From Bremerella cremea (GTDB taxonomy: Bacteria; Planctomycetota; Planctomycetia; Pirellulales; Pirellulaceae), in assembly GCF_003335505.1 (NCBI RefSeq), contig NZ_QPEX01000010.1, positions 1,302,001 through 1,366,000 of the forward strand: a DNA stretch of 64,000 bases, read 5' to 3'. The notes under the pieces were generated by a model, which was given only the letters and a program-made list of their open reading frames with translations, ran no database searches and had not been told where the DNA came from. This document shows positions 26,672 through 35,293 of this stretch, one piece after another (within the stretch, counting starts at the first letter, position 1; every line of letters begins with the position of its first letter). A program made the position numbers and the translations under genes.

Positions 26672-26977
26672 TTGATTGCCTTTTTGACAACTGTGCTGAT
26701 CGTGATTTTTGGAATCTCGATTATTGTTTGCCTCGGTTGCAAGCTAACGGTTATCTACTTGATGTTCTGGAATGAAGAAATTTTTCTGCCGATTATTTGC
26801 CTAGTCCTCAGCCCGATCGGCATCGGCTCAGCGATCGCGTTTCTGTTTGGCTGGCTCGATGCAGAAAAATATGACTGCCGCGGGGTGATGCGTATCTGGA
26901 CGGTTGCTATCTTAGTAGCGTTGGCAACCGGCTTGCTGGCAGGCTGGTTGTCTCCAGATCGTCTCGCCCGCGATTAA
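26672..26977 (+). CDS. Small membrane protein, first of a duplicated pair
   Basis: About 101 residues starting at TTG 26672 behind GGAG (26657-26660). Three hydrophobic segments: AFLTTVLIVIFGISIIVCLG, LPIICLVLSPIGIGSAIAF and VAILVALATGLLAGWL. It aligns with the next gene's product over the core (MFxNExF..I..LVL..G.G..IAF..GW....KYD....M..W), so the two look like tandem duplicates. No family recognised; inner-membrane location inferred. Confidence 0.6.
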   Translation: MIAFLTTVLIVIFGISIIVCLGCKLTVIYLMFWNEEIFLPIICLVLSPIGIGSAIAFLFGWLDAEKYDCRGVMRIWTVAILVALATGLLAGWLSPDRLARD

Positions 26978-27147
26978 GTCGCTCCCCGCCGCTATTTTTC
27001 AACCTAGAAACTATCTTTCAGAGATAATCTTACGGCAAACGTACAGCACCGATTTGCCAGGCCACGCTTTATGACCTAGAAAAAACTGGACGATTGCACC
27101 CGCCGTGGGTCGCTCGCCCAGAGACCTTGATTCGTGGGAGCGACCGG

Positions 27148-27465
27148 ATGGCGTGGGTAAGTATTATGCTGCTGGCTATATGCTGGGGGCTCGCAATCGT
27201 CAACTTGGTGTGCTTCGTGCTGGTCTTGGTAAAGATGTTCTCCAACGAAGACTTCGGGCTGGCCTTAATTTCGCTGGTGCTAACCGTCTGCACAGGCACA
27301 GGAATGCTGATTGCGTTTGTCGGTGGCTGGGTAAACGTTGTCAAATACGACTCACTACGCCTGATGGGCTTCTGGTCGTTAATCTCTTTCGCCCAATTGC
27401 TGTTCGCGGTGGCCTACGTTCTGACTCTGATGCAGGAAGGTAATAGCCTCTTGAGTTATCGCTAA
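27148..27465 (+). CDS. Small membrane protein, second of a duplicated pair
   Basis: A 105-residue protein starting at ATG 27148 behind GGAG. The TTG at 27094 would add an unrelated polar leader and is less likely. Three hydrophobic segments (SIMLLAICWGLAIVNLVCFVL, LALISLVLTVCTGTGML, WSLISFAQLLFAVAYV). The central MFSNEDFGLALISLVLTV ... GGW ... KYD block matches the upstream paralogue. Function unknown. The divergence between copies, with polar loop residues kept, suggests an old duplication with a conserved fold. Confidence 0.65.
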   Translation: MAWVSIMLLAICWGLAIVNLVCFVLVLVKMFSNEDFGLALISLVLTVCTGTGMLIAFVGGWVNVVKYDSLRLMGFWSLISFAQLLFAVAYVLTLMQEGNSLLSYR

Positions 27466-27605
27466 ACACGACTCTCAGGCCGATGAGGCATCTTTGCAGC
27501 CCTCGGTAGCAGCCTGATTTCCGTACCGAGATTTCCCCGATATTGCTCGCAGATCGGCGAATACCTACTAGCAGGTTTTATCTCGCTTAGTCTGGAGTTC
27601 GCCCA

Positions 27606-27710
27606 ATGGAAATTGCCGGAGCCGTCATTGAATTATTAGGTGCCTTAGGAGACGTGTTGATCGGCTGGATTGAAGTCCTTGTCCGCGATCGTCAGCCACC
27701 CCAGTCGTAA
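27606..27710 (+). CDS. 34-residue small ORF
   Basis: ATG 27606 to TAA 27710 encodes a hydrophobic/amphipathic peptide (starts MEIAGAVIELLGALGDVLIG, then W-I-E-V-L-V-R-D and a Pro-rich end). A good ribosome-binding site (GGAG) sits 9 bases before the ATG. The even alternation of hydrophobic residues is unlike random sequence. It may be a small membrane-associated peptide. It is small enough to be missed by automated gene callers. No homologue claimed. Confidence 0.45.
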   Translation: MEIAGAVIELLGALGDVLIGWIEVLVRDRQPPQS

Positions 27711-28087
27711 TCTTTCCTGGCATAACAGACGCATCTTTCTGAGGGAGGCATTCTTCCGCCCCCTCTACAGGGCCACACGACTGCGTCTTGCCGCATTTGC
27801 AGTTCTGCCACATTGGCAGCCCTGGGCAGAACCGCCATTCTTAGTGCCACAGCAGAATTTCGATTCACCATAAACCTATGCTACGAAATAACTTGCAAGA
27901 CACAACTGGAACTTCGGCACGGTAATTGCTTCTATTCTGGGCACGCAATTGTTCGCGCAACAATGGCAGTCGGTCGAGGTTTAGACTGACCCCGGCTTGG
28001 CTGCCAAAAACCAATCATATCCCGCATCGGCGTCTCCTAAATTACTTGGAGACAGCACCCCCTAGTTTTCTGGAGGAAGGCAAGAGC
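27711..28087. other. 377-base groES upstream region
   Basis: No convincing gene. It holds an inverted repeat ATTGTT/AACAAT (27948-27964) and another GTCTCC/GGAGAC (28032-28053), then the groES ribosome site GGAGGAAGG near 28073. The CIRCE element (TTAGCACTC-N9-GAGTGCTAA), usual for HrcA-controlled groESL, was searched for by eye and is not present. The heat-shock promoter could not be assigned. Confidence 0.4.
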
Positions 28088-28420
28088 ATGGCAACGGCTA
28101 CGAAAAAGAAGGCTTCGAGCACCAAACAACGTTTGCAGCCGCTGGGCGATCGCGTGGTGGTCCGTCGCGACGAATTGGAAGAAAAGACCGCTGGTGGGAT
28201 CTTCCTGCCAGAAACCGCCAAGAACAAGCCGTCCCGCGGTGTGGTTGTTAGCGTTGGTCAAGGTCGTCTGCTGGAAGACGGCAGCCGCAGCCCTTTGCAG
28301 GTCAAAGAAGGCGATAAGGTCGTCTTTAGCATGTATGCCGGCAGCGACACGTTCACCGTTGGTGACGAAGAAGTCATCTTGCTACGCGAAGACGACATCC
28401 TGGCCGTCGTCGAAGGCTAA
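28088..28420 (+). CDS. groES: Co-chaperonin GroES
   Basis: A 110-residue GroES starting at ATG 28088 behind GGAGG. The 10-kDa chaperonin core LQPLGDRVVVRRDELEEKTAGGIFLPE, the mobile loop region and the closing EVILLREDDILAVVE are seen, with a 12-residue Lys/Ser-rich N-terminal extension. It caps GroEL during protein folding. groEL follows 73 bases downstream, forming the standard operon. Confidence 0.97.
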   Translation: MATATKKKASSTKQRLQPLGDRVVVRRDELEEKTAGGIFLPETAKNKPSRGVVVSVGQGRLLEDGSRSPLQVKEGDKVVFSMYAGSDTFTVGDEEVILLREDDILAVVEG

Positions 28421-28493
28421 GACCAGCTGGATTCGTCCATCCCTACCCAATACAAAATCTCTGACGATTAAGAACTTTTAGGAGAAACCATCG

Positions 28494-30107
28494 ATGGCAA
28501 AGATCATCGCTTTTGATCAAGAAGCTCGCGAAGCGATTCGCCGCGGCGTATCGAAGCTGGCGAAGGCCGTCAAAACGACGCTGGGCCCCAAGGGACGCAA
28601 CGTCATCATCCAAAAGAGCTTCGGTAGCCCGACCGTCACCAAAGACGGCGTGACCGTGGCCAAGGAAATCGAACTGGAAGACGTCTATGAAAACATGGGC
28701 GCTCAAATGGTTCGCGAAGTTGCCAGCAGGACCTCGGACGTTGCCGGCGACGGTACCACGACCGCCACGCTGATGGCCGAAGCGATCTTCAACGAAGGTT
28801 TGAAGGCCGTAGTTTCCGGCGTGAACCCGATTCAGATGAAAGCCGGTATCGAAAAGGCTGTTGCCGCGATCACCGCCGAACTGAACGGCATGGCGATTCC
28901 GATCAAGAAGAAGGAAGAAATGGCCAACGTGGGTGCCATCGCTTCGAACAATGATCGTGAAATCGGCGAACTCCTGGCCGACGCCATGGAAAAGGTCGGC
29001 AAAGACGGCGTGATTACCGTCGACGAAGGCAAGTCGCTCGCCACGGAAGTGGAATGGGTCGAAGGGATGCAGTTCGATCGCGGCTACCTGTCGCCATACT
29101 TCGTCACCGATCCTTCGACGATGACCTGCGAACTAGAAGATTGCTATGTTCTGGTCTTCGAGAAGAAGATCAGCAACATCAAGGACCTGGTTCCGGTTCT
29201 GGAAGCAGTCGTTCAGCAAAGCAAGCCGCTGTTGATCATCGCCGAAGACGTCGATGGCGAAGCTTTGGCAACGCTGGTTATCAACCGCCTGCGTGGTACC
29301 TTCAAGTGTGTTGCCGTTAAGGCTCCTGGCTACGGCGATCGCCGTAAGGCCATGATGGAAGATATCGCCATCCTGACCGGTGGTACCGCCATCTTCGAAA
29401 GCTTGGGCATCAAGCTGGAAAACCTTGGCCTAGCCGAACTTGGTCGTGCCAAGAAGGTGATCATCGACAAAGACAACACGACGATCATCGAAGGTGCTGG
29501 CGATACCCAGAACATCAAGGATCGCATCGCTCAGATCCGCCGCGAGATCGAAAACTCGACCAGCGACTACGACAAGGAAAAGCTGGAAGAACGCCTAGCC
29601 AAGCTGGCTGGTGGTGTCGCTAAGGTGAACGTGGGTGCCGCGACCGAAAGCGAAATGAAGGAAAAGAAGGCTCGCGTCGAAGACGCCCTGCACGCCACGC
29701 GTGCCGCTGCTGCCGAAGGCATTCTGCCAGGTGGCGGTGTCGCTCTGCTGCGAGCCTCGTCCAAGGTCAAACCTGACGGTCTGTCCCACGACGAAGAAAT
29801 CGGCTTCAACATTGTTATCCGTGCTTGCCGAGCCCCGATCACCACGATCGCGACCAACGCTGGTAAAGACGGTAGCATCATCTGCGAAAAGATCCTGGAA
29901 AGCAAAGGCAACCAGGGTTACAACGCGTTGACCGATACCTACGAAGACCTGGTCAAGTCGGGCGTCATCGACCCAGCCAAGGTCACCAAGACCGCCCTGG
30001 CCAACTCGGCTAGTGTCGCCACCTTGCTGCTGACCAGCGATGCCCTCATCGCCGAGAAGCCAAAGGGTGACAAGAAGGGTGGCCACAGCCACGACGACAT
30101 GTACTAA
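28494..30107 (+). CDS. groEL: Chaperonin GroEL
   Basis: A 537-residue GroEL, close to the usual length. Signature blocks: [31 protein letters not shown] is split over the N-terminal region, with [17 protein letters not shown] and, in the middle, [22 protein letters not shown]-binding aspartate DGTTTAT is intact. The C-terminus ends in [13 protein letters not shown] and lacks the long GGM-repeat tail of E. coli GroEL. The ATG follows AGGAGAAACC. It is transcribed with groES and ended by a strong terminator. Planctomycetes often carry several groEL copies; whether this is the main one cannot be told. Confidence 0.97.
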   Translation: MAKIIAFDQEAREAIRRGVSKLAKAVKTTLGPKGRNVIIQKSFGSPTVTKDGVTVAKEIELEDVYENMGAQMVREVASRTSDVAGDGTTTATLMAEAIFNEGLKAVVSGVNPIQMKAGIEKAVAAITAELNGMAIPIKKKEEMANVGAIASNNDREIGELLADAMEKVGKDGVITVDEGKSLATEVEWVEGMQFDRGYLSPYFVTDPSTMTCELEDCYVLVFEKKISNIKDLVPVLEAVVQQSKPLLIIAEDVDGEALATLVINRLRGTFKCVAVKAPGYGDRRKAMMEDIAILTGGTAIFESLGIKLENLGLAELGRAKKVIIDKDNTTIIEGAGDTQNIKDRIAQIRREIENSTSDYDKEKLEERLAKLAGGVAKVNVGAATESEMKEKKARVEDALHATRAAAAEGILPGGGVALLRASSKVKPDGLSHDEEIGFNIVIRACRAPITTIATNAGKDGSIICEKILESKGNQGYNALTDTYEDLVKSGVIDPAKVTKTALANSASVATLLLTSDALIAEKPKGDKKGGHSHDDMY

Positions 30108-30131
30108 TCGGTAAGGACATTCCGAAACAGT

Positions 30132-30167
30132 AAAGCCTGCCAGATCTCAATCTGGCAGGCTTTTTTT
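30132..30167 (+). terminator. Rho-independent terminator of groESL
   Basis: A 14-bp perfect stem (30132-30145 with 30150-30163), a CTCA loop, and a T-run ending at 30167, 25 bases after the groEL stop. Confidence 0.96.
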
Positions 30168-30291
30168 GTGCTTCGCTGCCAAGGCCACCAACTTTTTAAG
30201 GAGAATACCCGCGTCGCCCCTTTCCCTTGGCTATCGATGAATAGAATGAAATGGTTACTCTCGATAGCCCTCTTTGCCATTTGAAGAAACC

Positions 30292-31290
30292 ATGACTCGC
30301 ATTCTTTTTCCAATCTTGCTCTTGCTAGTGACCCTGACAACTTCTGCACAAGCTCAAGACCAGCAAGAGCATGCCGGCAACCCTGTCTTCAAAGGTTGGT
30401 ATGCTGATCCAGAAGGTATCGTCTTTGGTGATACCTATTGGATCTATCCGACGTACTCGGCCCCCTATGATCAGCAAACATTTTTCGATTGCTTCTCGTC
30501 GAAAGATCTGGTGACGTGGACCAAGCACCCTCGAATTTTGGACACCCAGGCAATCAAGTGGGCTCGTCGCGCGATGTGGGCCCCTTCGATCATCGAGAAA
30601 GAAGGTAAGTACTATTTCTTCTTCGGGGCGAATGATATCCAGAATAACGACCAACTCGGCGGCATTGGGGTTGCCGTTGCCGACCAACCTGCCGGGCCAT
30701 TCCACGATCATCTCGGCAAACCACTGATCGACAAATTCCATAACGGCGCTCAGCCAATCGATCAGTTTGTCTTCAAGGATCAGGACGGCAAGTTTTATCT
30801 GATTTATGGTGGCTGGCGACACTGCAACATTGCCCAACTCAACGACGACTTCACCGGTTTTATTCCATTTGAAGACGGGACTACATTCCAAGAAATCACC
30901 CCGGAAGGTTACGTCGAAGGCCCGTTCATGTTCATACGAGACGGGAAGTACTATTTCATGTGGTCCGAAGGAGGCTGGACTGGCCCAAACTACAGCGTCG
31001 CCTATGCGATTGCAGATTCGCCGTTCGGTCCCTTTCAGCGAATTGGCAAGGTCTTACAACAAGACCCGAAAATCGCAACCGGTGCTGGCCATCACTCGGT
31101 CATTCACATTCCAGGCACCGACGAGTATTACGCTGTCTATCATCGTCGCCCACTTGGCGAAACCGACGGCAACTCGCGGGTGACCTGCATCGACCGGATG
31201 GAATTCGACGAGAATGGTCGCATCAAGCCGATTAAGATCACGCATGAAGGAGTGGCCGCTCGACCGTTGCCAACGACCTCGAACGACTAG
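30292..31290 (+). CDS. Glycoside hydrolase family 43-like secreted enzyme
   Basis: A 332-residue protein from ATG 30292, which begins the signal peptide (MTRILFPILLLLVTLTTSAQ). The five-bladed propeller landmarks of GH43 are visible: catalytic base Asp in WYADPEGIVFGDTYW, pKa-modulating Asp in QPIDQFVFKDQDGKFY, general acid Glu in YVEGPFMFIRDGKYYFMW. This family includes arabinanases, xylosidases and arabinofuranosidases. The exact sugar is unknown. It is predicted to be periplasmic or secreted and sits alone on its strand. Confidence 0.82.
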   Translation: MTRILFPILLLLVTLTTSAQAQDQQEHAGNPVFKGWYADPEGIVFGDTYWIYPTYSAPYDQQTFFDCFSSKDLVTWTKHPRILDTQAIKWARRAMWAPSIIEKEGKYYFFFGANDIQNNDQLGGIGVAVADQPAGPFHDHLGKPLIDKFHNGAQPIDQFVFKDQDGKFYLIYGGWRHCNIAQLNDDFTGFIPFEDGTTFQEITPEGYVEGPFMFIRDGKYYFMWSEGGWTGPNYSVAYAIADSPFGPFQRIGKVLQQDPKIATGAGHHSVIHIPGTDEYYAVYHRRPLGETDGNSRVTCIDRMEFDENGRIKPIKITHEGVAARPLPTTSND

Positions 31291-31734
31291 TCCACCGACG
31301 GCACGAAGACAACTTCCGGCAGAGGCTGACATCGGTCCCCTTGTTCATGCTGACGCGAGGGAACCTGCTGCCGGAAGTGGAGCATGCAGTTCAAACGAGC
31401 CCGCTTCTTGTCGCCTGCCTCCACCACAGGGCTTCGTGAACATGGGTGCGGAAGAGGCTCTTCCTGCTGGTTCTCGGTACAGAACCCCAAAACCCGTTCA
31501 AGCCTGTCGTAGCAACCGATCTTGATAGTTTTCAGGCTCCCCAGGCAAAGCTTGGGCCAGCACCGCCTCTCCAAGCCCTGCTTCCAACTCCGTGTCTAGC
31601 ACGTCCCAGATTTCTTCGTGAAATCGCGCGCGTAGATTATTTAGGGGGGCTCGTTTATCGCTTACAACTCTGGCGGAACCATGCAGCATAAAACGGAGAG
31701 CGATTAAAATCCATCGAGCAAAAACTCGAAACAC
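31291..31734. other. 444-base gap after the GH43 gene
   Basis: No confident gene. A short minus-strand frame at 31498-31734 (78 codons, MFRVFARWILIALRFML...) ends with a plausible-looking helical stretch but overlaps no other signal. Because it begins right after the LysR stop it might be a remnant or a small gene. The plus-strand frames here look like noise. Confidence 0.3.
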
Positions 31735-32697
31735 CTAATCGAGTGATGATGATTTTGGATTTTCTGACAGGCTGTTTCCGGCGCGAATATCGAGCAGGAT
31801 TTTAGGGGCTTCTTCGGAAATCGCGACGACTGCCGGGTGGATTAATTTTCGCTGGGCAGTAATCGCGAAGAAATGACTTCGCACGTCTTTCAACGTGCCG
31901 ATTAGCTCCACGTTGTACTGACTGAAAACTCGATCGATCACGGCGACCGGCGCAGGAAAAACGCCAGCCCCCCCACTTCCAAATTCTTTAAGCATCGCAC
32001 TATCGTCAAACTGCGCGATAACTGTCGGGCTAATGCCATTCAGATCGAACCAATGATCAAGGCTACGACGCATAGCCGTTTTTGGCGAGGGCAGCAGCAG
32101 CGGTGCTCGTTTCAAAGAAGCCGGGAAGTCAGCACGAAGCTGCTCGGCCAGAGGCTTGATTGCGAGGAAGGCAATCGCGCAGTCACCAAGCGGATGGTTA
32201 AAGCTGCTCAACTTTCCGGATGAAGGAATCGGGCAATCCGAAATAATGACATCGTGCCGATGTTGCACTAAGCCCTCAATAAGATCTTCCATGTTTGCTT
32301 GATGGTAATCGATTTGAACTGGCGTCGGTAAACGTAGCACCACTTCTAATAGCCGATACGTGATTAGCTTCGGCACGTACGTTGGCACGCCGACATTCAA
32401 TCGCAGCGTTTGTTCTGCCTCCATTCCACGAAGGCTGCCCAACATCTCTCGACCGGTCGAAAATATTTCGTCGGCATACTCCATCACCATCGAGCCAACC
32501 TCGGTCAGTTGCAACTCGCGTCCACTACGATCGAACAATTGGTGCCCCAGCGATTTCTCGAGCTTCTTGATCTGAGCGCTAACCGTGGGCTGCGATAAAT
32601 GCAGATGATCGCAAGCAGCCGTGATACTTCCTTGGCGTACAGCAACCCAAAAGTAGAACAAATGTAAGAAATTCAGATCCTGTAAACGATCAATCAT
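31735..32697 (-). CDS. nhaR: LysR-family regulator, NhaR-like
   Basis: A 320-residue LysR protein. The N-terminal winged helix-turn-helix (about 1-65) starts LNFLHLFYFWVAVRQGSITAACDHLHLSQPTVSAQIKKLE, the pattern of the NhaR subgroup that activates Na+/H+ antiporter genes. The remaining residues form the periplasmic-binding-like effector domain (KLSSFNHPLGDCAIAFLA). It is divergent from the universal stress protein and bestrophin-like genes across a 327-base region, so it may control that pair. The Na+ link is from subgroup resemblance, not from a seen antiporter neighbour. Confidence 0.82.
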   Translation of the reverse strand: MIDRLQDLNFLHLFYFWVAVRQGSITAACDHLHLSQPTVSAQIKKLEKSLGHQLFDRSGRELQLTEVGSMVMEYADEIFSTGREMLGSLRGMEAEQTLRLNVGVPTYVPKLITYRLLEVVLRLPTPVQIDYHQANMEDLIEGLVQHRHDVIISDCPIPSSGKLSSFNHPLGDCAIAFLAIKPLAEQLRADFPASLKRAPLLLPSPKTAMRRSLDHWFDLNGISPTVIAQFDDSAMLKEFGSGGAGVFPAPVAVIDRVFSQYNVELIGTLKDVRSHFFAITAQRKLIHPAVVAISEEAPKILLDIRAGNSLSENPKSSSLD

Positions 32698-33024
32698 GCA
32701 GTCAACTTGTCCATCATGTTCGTGACAATTATTGCGTTTTTCGTAAGCTCATTACGCTCGGGCAAGGCGAAGAGTGCGTCACATTCTAGCAAGCAAGCAC
32801 CGGAATCGGCCAATTTCCACTCCGTTTAACCCTTTATTTCCCCCTAGATTTTTCACTCACATAGAAAAAATGAATACCCCCCTTCAATGATCGGCTCGCA
32901 TAGAAATTTTCGATAGCGAGCCACGAAAGAATGACTATGCCCGCAGGGAGTCAAAACACGTATAAACCAAATAGAAGTTTGCAGGCGAACAACGTCACCA
33001 AGATCACGTTCAGAAAGAGGGCCC
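32698..33024. other. 327-base divergent regulatory region
   Basis: It separates the LysR gene (leftward) from the universal stress protein gene (rightward). No gene or perfect operator was recognised. LysR boxes of T-N11-A type are expected in such a region, but none is clear enough to call. Confidence 0.4.
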
Positions 33025-33840
33025 ATGCTGAAAAGCATACTCATCCACTTGAGCGGGTGCAGCGGCAGCGAAAAAGCGATTGAGTTGGCTGCGAGTATCG
33101 CCCAAGATGCTCGCGCCCGACTGCATGGGCAATCGGCTTTGTCCCCTAAGGAGTCTGCTACTGAGAATATCGTTTCAGCCGCCCATGTGTTGGCTGCTTC
33201 AAGCAAACGAGCTCACTTAGAACTACGGCAGTCTTTCTCGCACGATCATTTAATGGAAGTCGGCGAGCGTTTTGACATTGAAGTGACTTCACGTGGAACC
33301 GCTGGGGAAACGATCGAAAGTTTAGTCCGTGAGTCGCATTACCACGATCTCCTTGTTTCTTGCTTTCCGGCTCAGGGCCAAACGTTTTCTCACGATCTGA
33401 CTTCTTGGCAACATCTTGAGCTCACTTCGAGAGCACGCCTTCCCCATTACATTTCACGGGGAATAACCACTCAACCGCAAAGAGTCTTACTTGTTTACGA
33501 CCGGTCTGACGCTTCCGCACAGGCCATTCGTACGTTCCTATCGCAAAACCCCTTGCCAAATGCGCACTGTCGCTTGCTGGGCATTGGCGCGGCCGCGAAT
33601 CAGAAGTCGCTGGCGTTTTGCTCGATGCGTGACTACTGCCAAACGCAACGCGACGCTCTGGAAACGGGTTGCCTGTCAGGATCTGCTCGACGTGTCTTGA
33701 TTCCCTATGCCGAGAAATGGGAAGCCGATGTGCTGGTTTTAGGCATACCGCCTAGCCTGGGACTCTGGAGCCGACTCACCGGCGCTACCCCTTTAGATAT
33801 TCTGCAAAAAACAAAACACGACTTGTATCTCGTCGGGTAA
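33025..33840 (+). CDS. UspA-like universal stress protein
   Basis: A 271-residue protein with two Usp-like halves. The first starts MLKSILIHLSGCSGSEKAIELAASIA, the second near residue 150 (PQRVLLVYDRSDASAQAIRTFL). The closing ADVLVLGIPPSLGLWSRLTGATPLDILQKTKHDLYLVG has the usual C-terminal Usp layout, though the G-2x-G-9x-G ATP motif is degenerate. Role in stress or ion homeostasis is inferred. It is followed 73 bases later by the bestrophin-like gene, likely in one operon. Start ATG 33025 follows GAGGG. Confidence 0.72.
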   Translation: MLKSILIHLSGCSGSEKAIELAASIAQDARARLHGQSALSPKESATENIVSAAHVLAASSKRAHLELRQSFSHDHLMEVGERFDIEVTSRGTAGETIESLVRESHYHDLLVSCFPAQGQTFSHDLTSWQHLELTSRARLPHYISRGITTQPQRVLLVYDRSDASAQAIRTFLSQNPLPNAHCRLLGIGAAANQKSLAFCSMRDYCQTQRDALETGCLSGSARRVLIPYAEKWEADVLVLGIPPSLGLWSRLTGATPLDILQKTKHDLYLVG

Positions 33841-33913
33841 ATGTTTTCTGCGATAAACCAACCGCAGGCAGGCAATTGGACACGTTCGCAAACCAACGAA
33901 AGACAAGAAGAAC

Positions 33914-34900
33914 ATGGTTCGAGAAGACTTTTGGGTCGAAGTATTTAAGCTACGAGGATCCGTAACCCCAATCGTTGCTGGTCGACTTCTAGGGTTTACG
34001 CTATTCGGTGCCGCCGTTTATCTGCTGTTCGACATCTTCCAAGTCCACAATGGCCTAGCAACTGCCCATTACGAATACATTGGCGTTGTCTTGGCGTTGT
34101 TATTGGTCTTACGAACCAATGCAGGCTACGATCGGTGGTATGAAGCACGAAAAATTTGGGGAGGTATCGTCAACCAATCGCGCAACTTAGCTCAGATCGG
34201 GATGCTCTATGGGCCCAAAGATCGGAAGTGGCGAGAGAACTATGCCCGTTGGGTAGCCACGTTCTCGCCAGCGTGCTGCCATAGTCTTCGTGGTGAACAC
34301 TCGTTTGACGAAATAGCCAAACTCAGCGAGACCATCGGTACCGAAGAACCTCAGCGGCTAAGCAAGACCACTCACATGCCGATGTATGTCGTCCGGCGCA
34401 TTGCCAACATGCTGAAGGAAGCAGTTGTTTCTGGCGAAATGGACCGTTTCTTCTTTCTGCAGGCAGAGGCCGAACGAGCCAGGCTAATCGATCATATCGG
34501 CGGCTGCGAGCGGATCTTACGAACGCCACTCGCTCAGGCGTTCTCCATCAAGATTCGCCGCTTCCTGTTTCTCTATTTGCTATTCCTGCCCATCGCAATT
34601 GTCGACGCGGCCGGAATGCTGACTCCGCTCGTTGTCTTTCTTGTTGCCTATCCCCTTTTGGCCTTAGATCAAATCGGCGTAGAACTGGAAAATCCATTCT
34701 CGGAACAACGTTTGAATCATCTTCCGCTGGATCAAATTTCGGAAACCATTCGGAGCAATGTCATGGCTTCGATAGACGAGTTGCCAGCCATGATCCCCTA
34801 TTCCGCCTCACCACCTCACGTCACGCAACCTGCAGCCAAGCCGATTGCTCCTCACGCATCACCAGAGCCAGTACCGATAGCTTTTCAAAATATCTATTAA
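33914..34900 (+). CDS. Bestrophin/UPF0187-family channel-like membrane protein
   Basis: A 328-residue protein of the bestrophin-like family (pentameric anion or cation channels). Seen: the conserved N-terminal helix pair with VLALLLVLRTNAGYDRWYEARKIWGGIVNQSRNLAQ near 60-95, and a C-terminal FLFLYLLFLPIAIVDAAGMLTPLV segment with DQIGVELENPFSEQRLNHLPLD, which is diagnostic of UPF0187. Four transmembrane helices are predicted. The ion is unknown. Together with NhaR and the stress protein it suggests an ion-homeostasis group. Confidence 0.86.
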   Translation: MVREDFWVEVFKLRGSVTPIVAGRLLGFTLFGAAVYLLFDIFQVHNGLATAHYEYIGVVLALLLVLRTNAGYDRWYEARKIWGGIVNQSRNLAQIGMLYGPKDRKWRENYARWVATFSPACCHSLRGEHSFDEIAKLSETIGTEEPQRLSKTTHMPMYVVRRIANMLKEAVVSGEMDRFFFLQAEAERARLIDHIGGCERILRTPLAQAFSIKIRRFLFLYLLFLPIAIVDAAGMLTPLVVFLVAYPLLALDQIGVELENPFSEQRLNHLPLDQISETIRSNVMASIDELPAMIPYSASPPHVTQPAAKPIAPHASPEPVPIAFQNIY

Positions 34901-35293
34901 TGCGTGCAATGTCATTGTCAGGTCAGAGCGACGAACGAAAAGCGTGAAATACTTAGGCTTTGACGCGTGCACTAAGCGTGCAGATATCCACCGAATTATT
35001 TGAGCCTGAGCAGCGAACAGGGGGGGAAGACATGCTTCAACTGGGCAGACTTCTCCCACTGCTTCGTTTTGCGATAGAAACGCCTCATCAGCCTCGTCGC
35101 GTTTTCCCCAAGTCTTCTTACGACACCCAGCACCTTCCATCCCATAGAGCAACCCTCCGAAGTACTGGGATATACCTAGCGAACTTCTGATTCAAGATTT
35201 TTCGCACAGGCAGGCAATAATTGACCGGGGCATCCTGCGCGATGACAATAGCAGTCAGTTCGCACCTCTCCCACCTTGATTTGAGGAACCGTC
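34901..35293. other. 393-base gap before the sulfatase gene
   Basis: No confident gene. A minus-strand frame reaching 35152 runs into the bestrophin gene and looks like a shadow. The region probably carries the sulfatase promoter; GAGG sits just before its start. Confidence 0.35.

Noticed and set aside
27094-27147. Upstream TTG start for the second small membrane protein.
   Set aside because: The added residues are polar and not shared with the paralogue, and ATG 27148 has a better ribosome site.
28060-28085. Possible FourU-type RNA thermometer before groES (TTTT opposite AGGA).
   Set aside because: The pairing is only four weak bases around a four-base loop with no supporting stem, so it is not distinguishable from chance.
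31498-31734. A 78-codon minus-strand frame directly behind the LysR gene.
   Set aside because: No ribosome site, no motif, and the composition is not convincing.
34859-35152. A 97-codon minus-strand frame overlapping the bestrophin 3' end.
   Set aside because: It overlaps a well supported gene and has no motif; likely a shadow frame.
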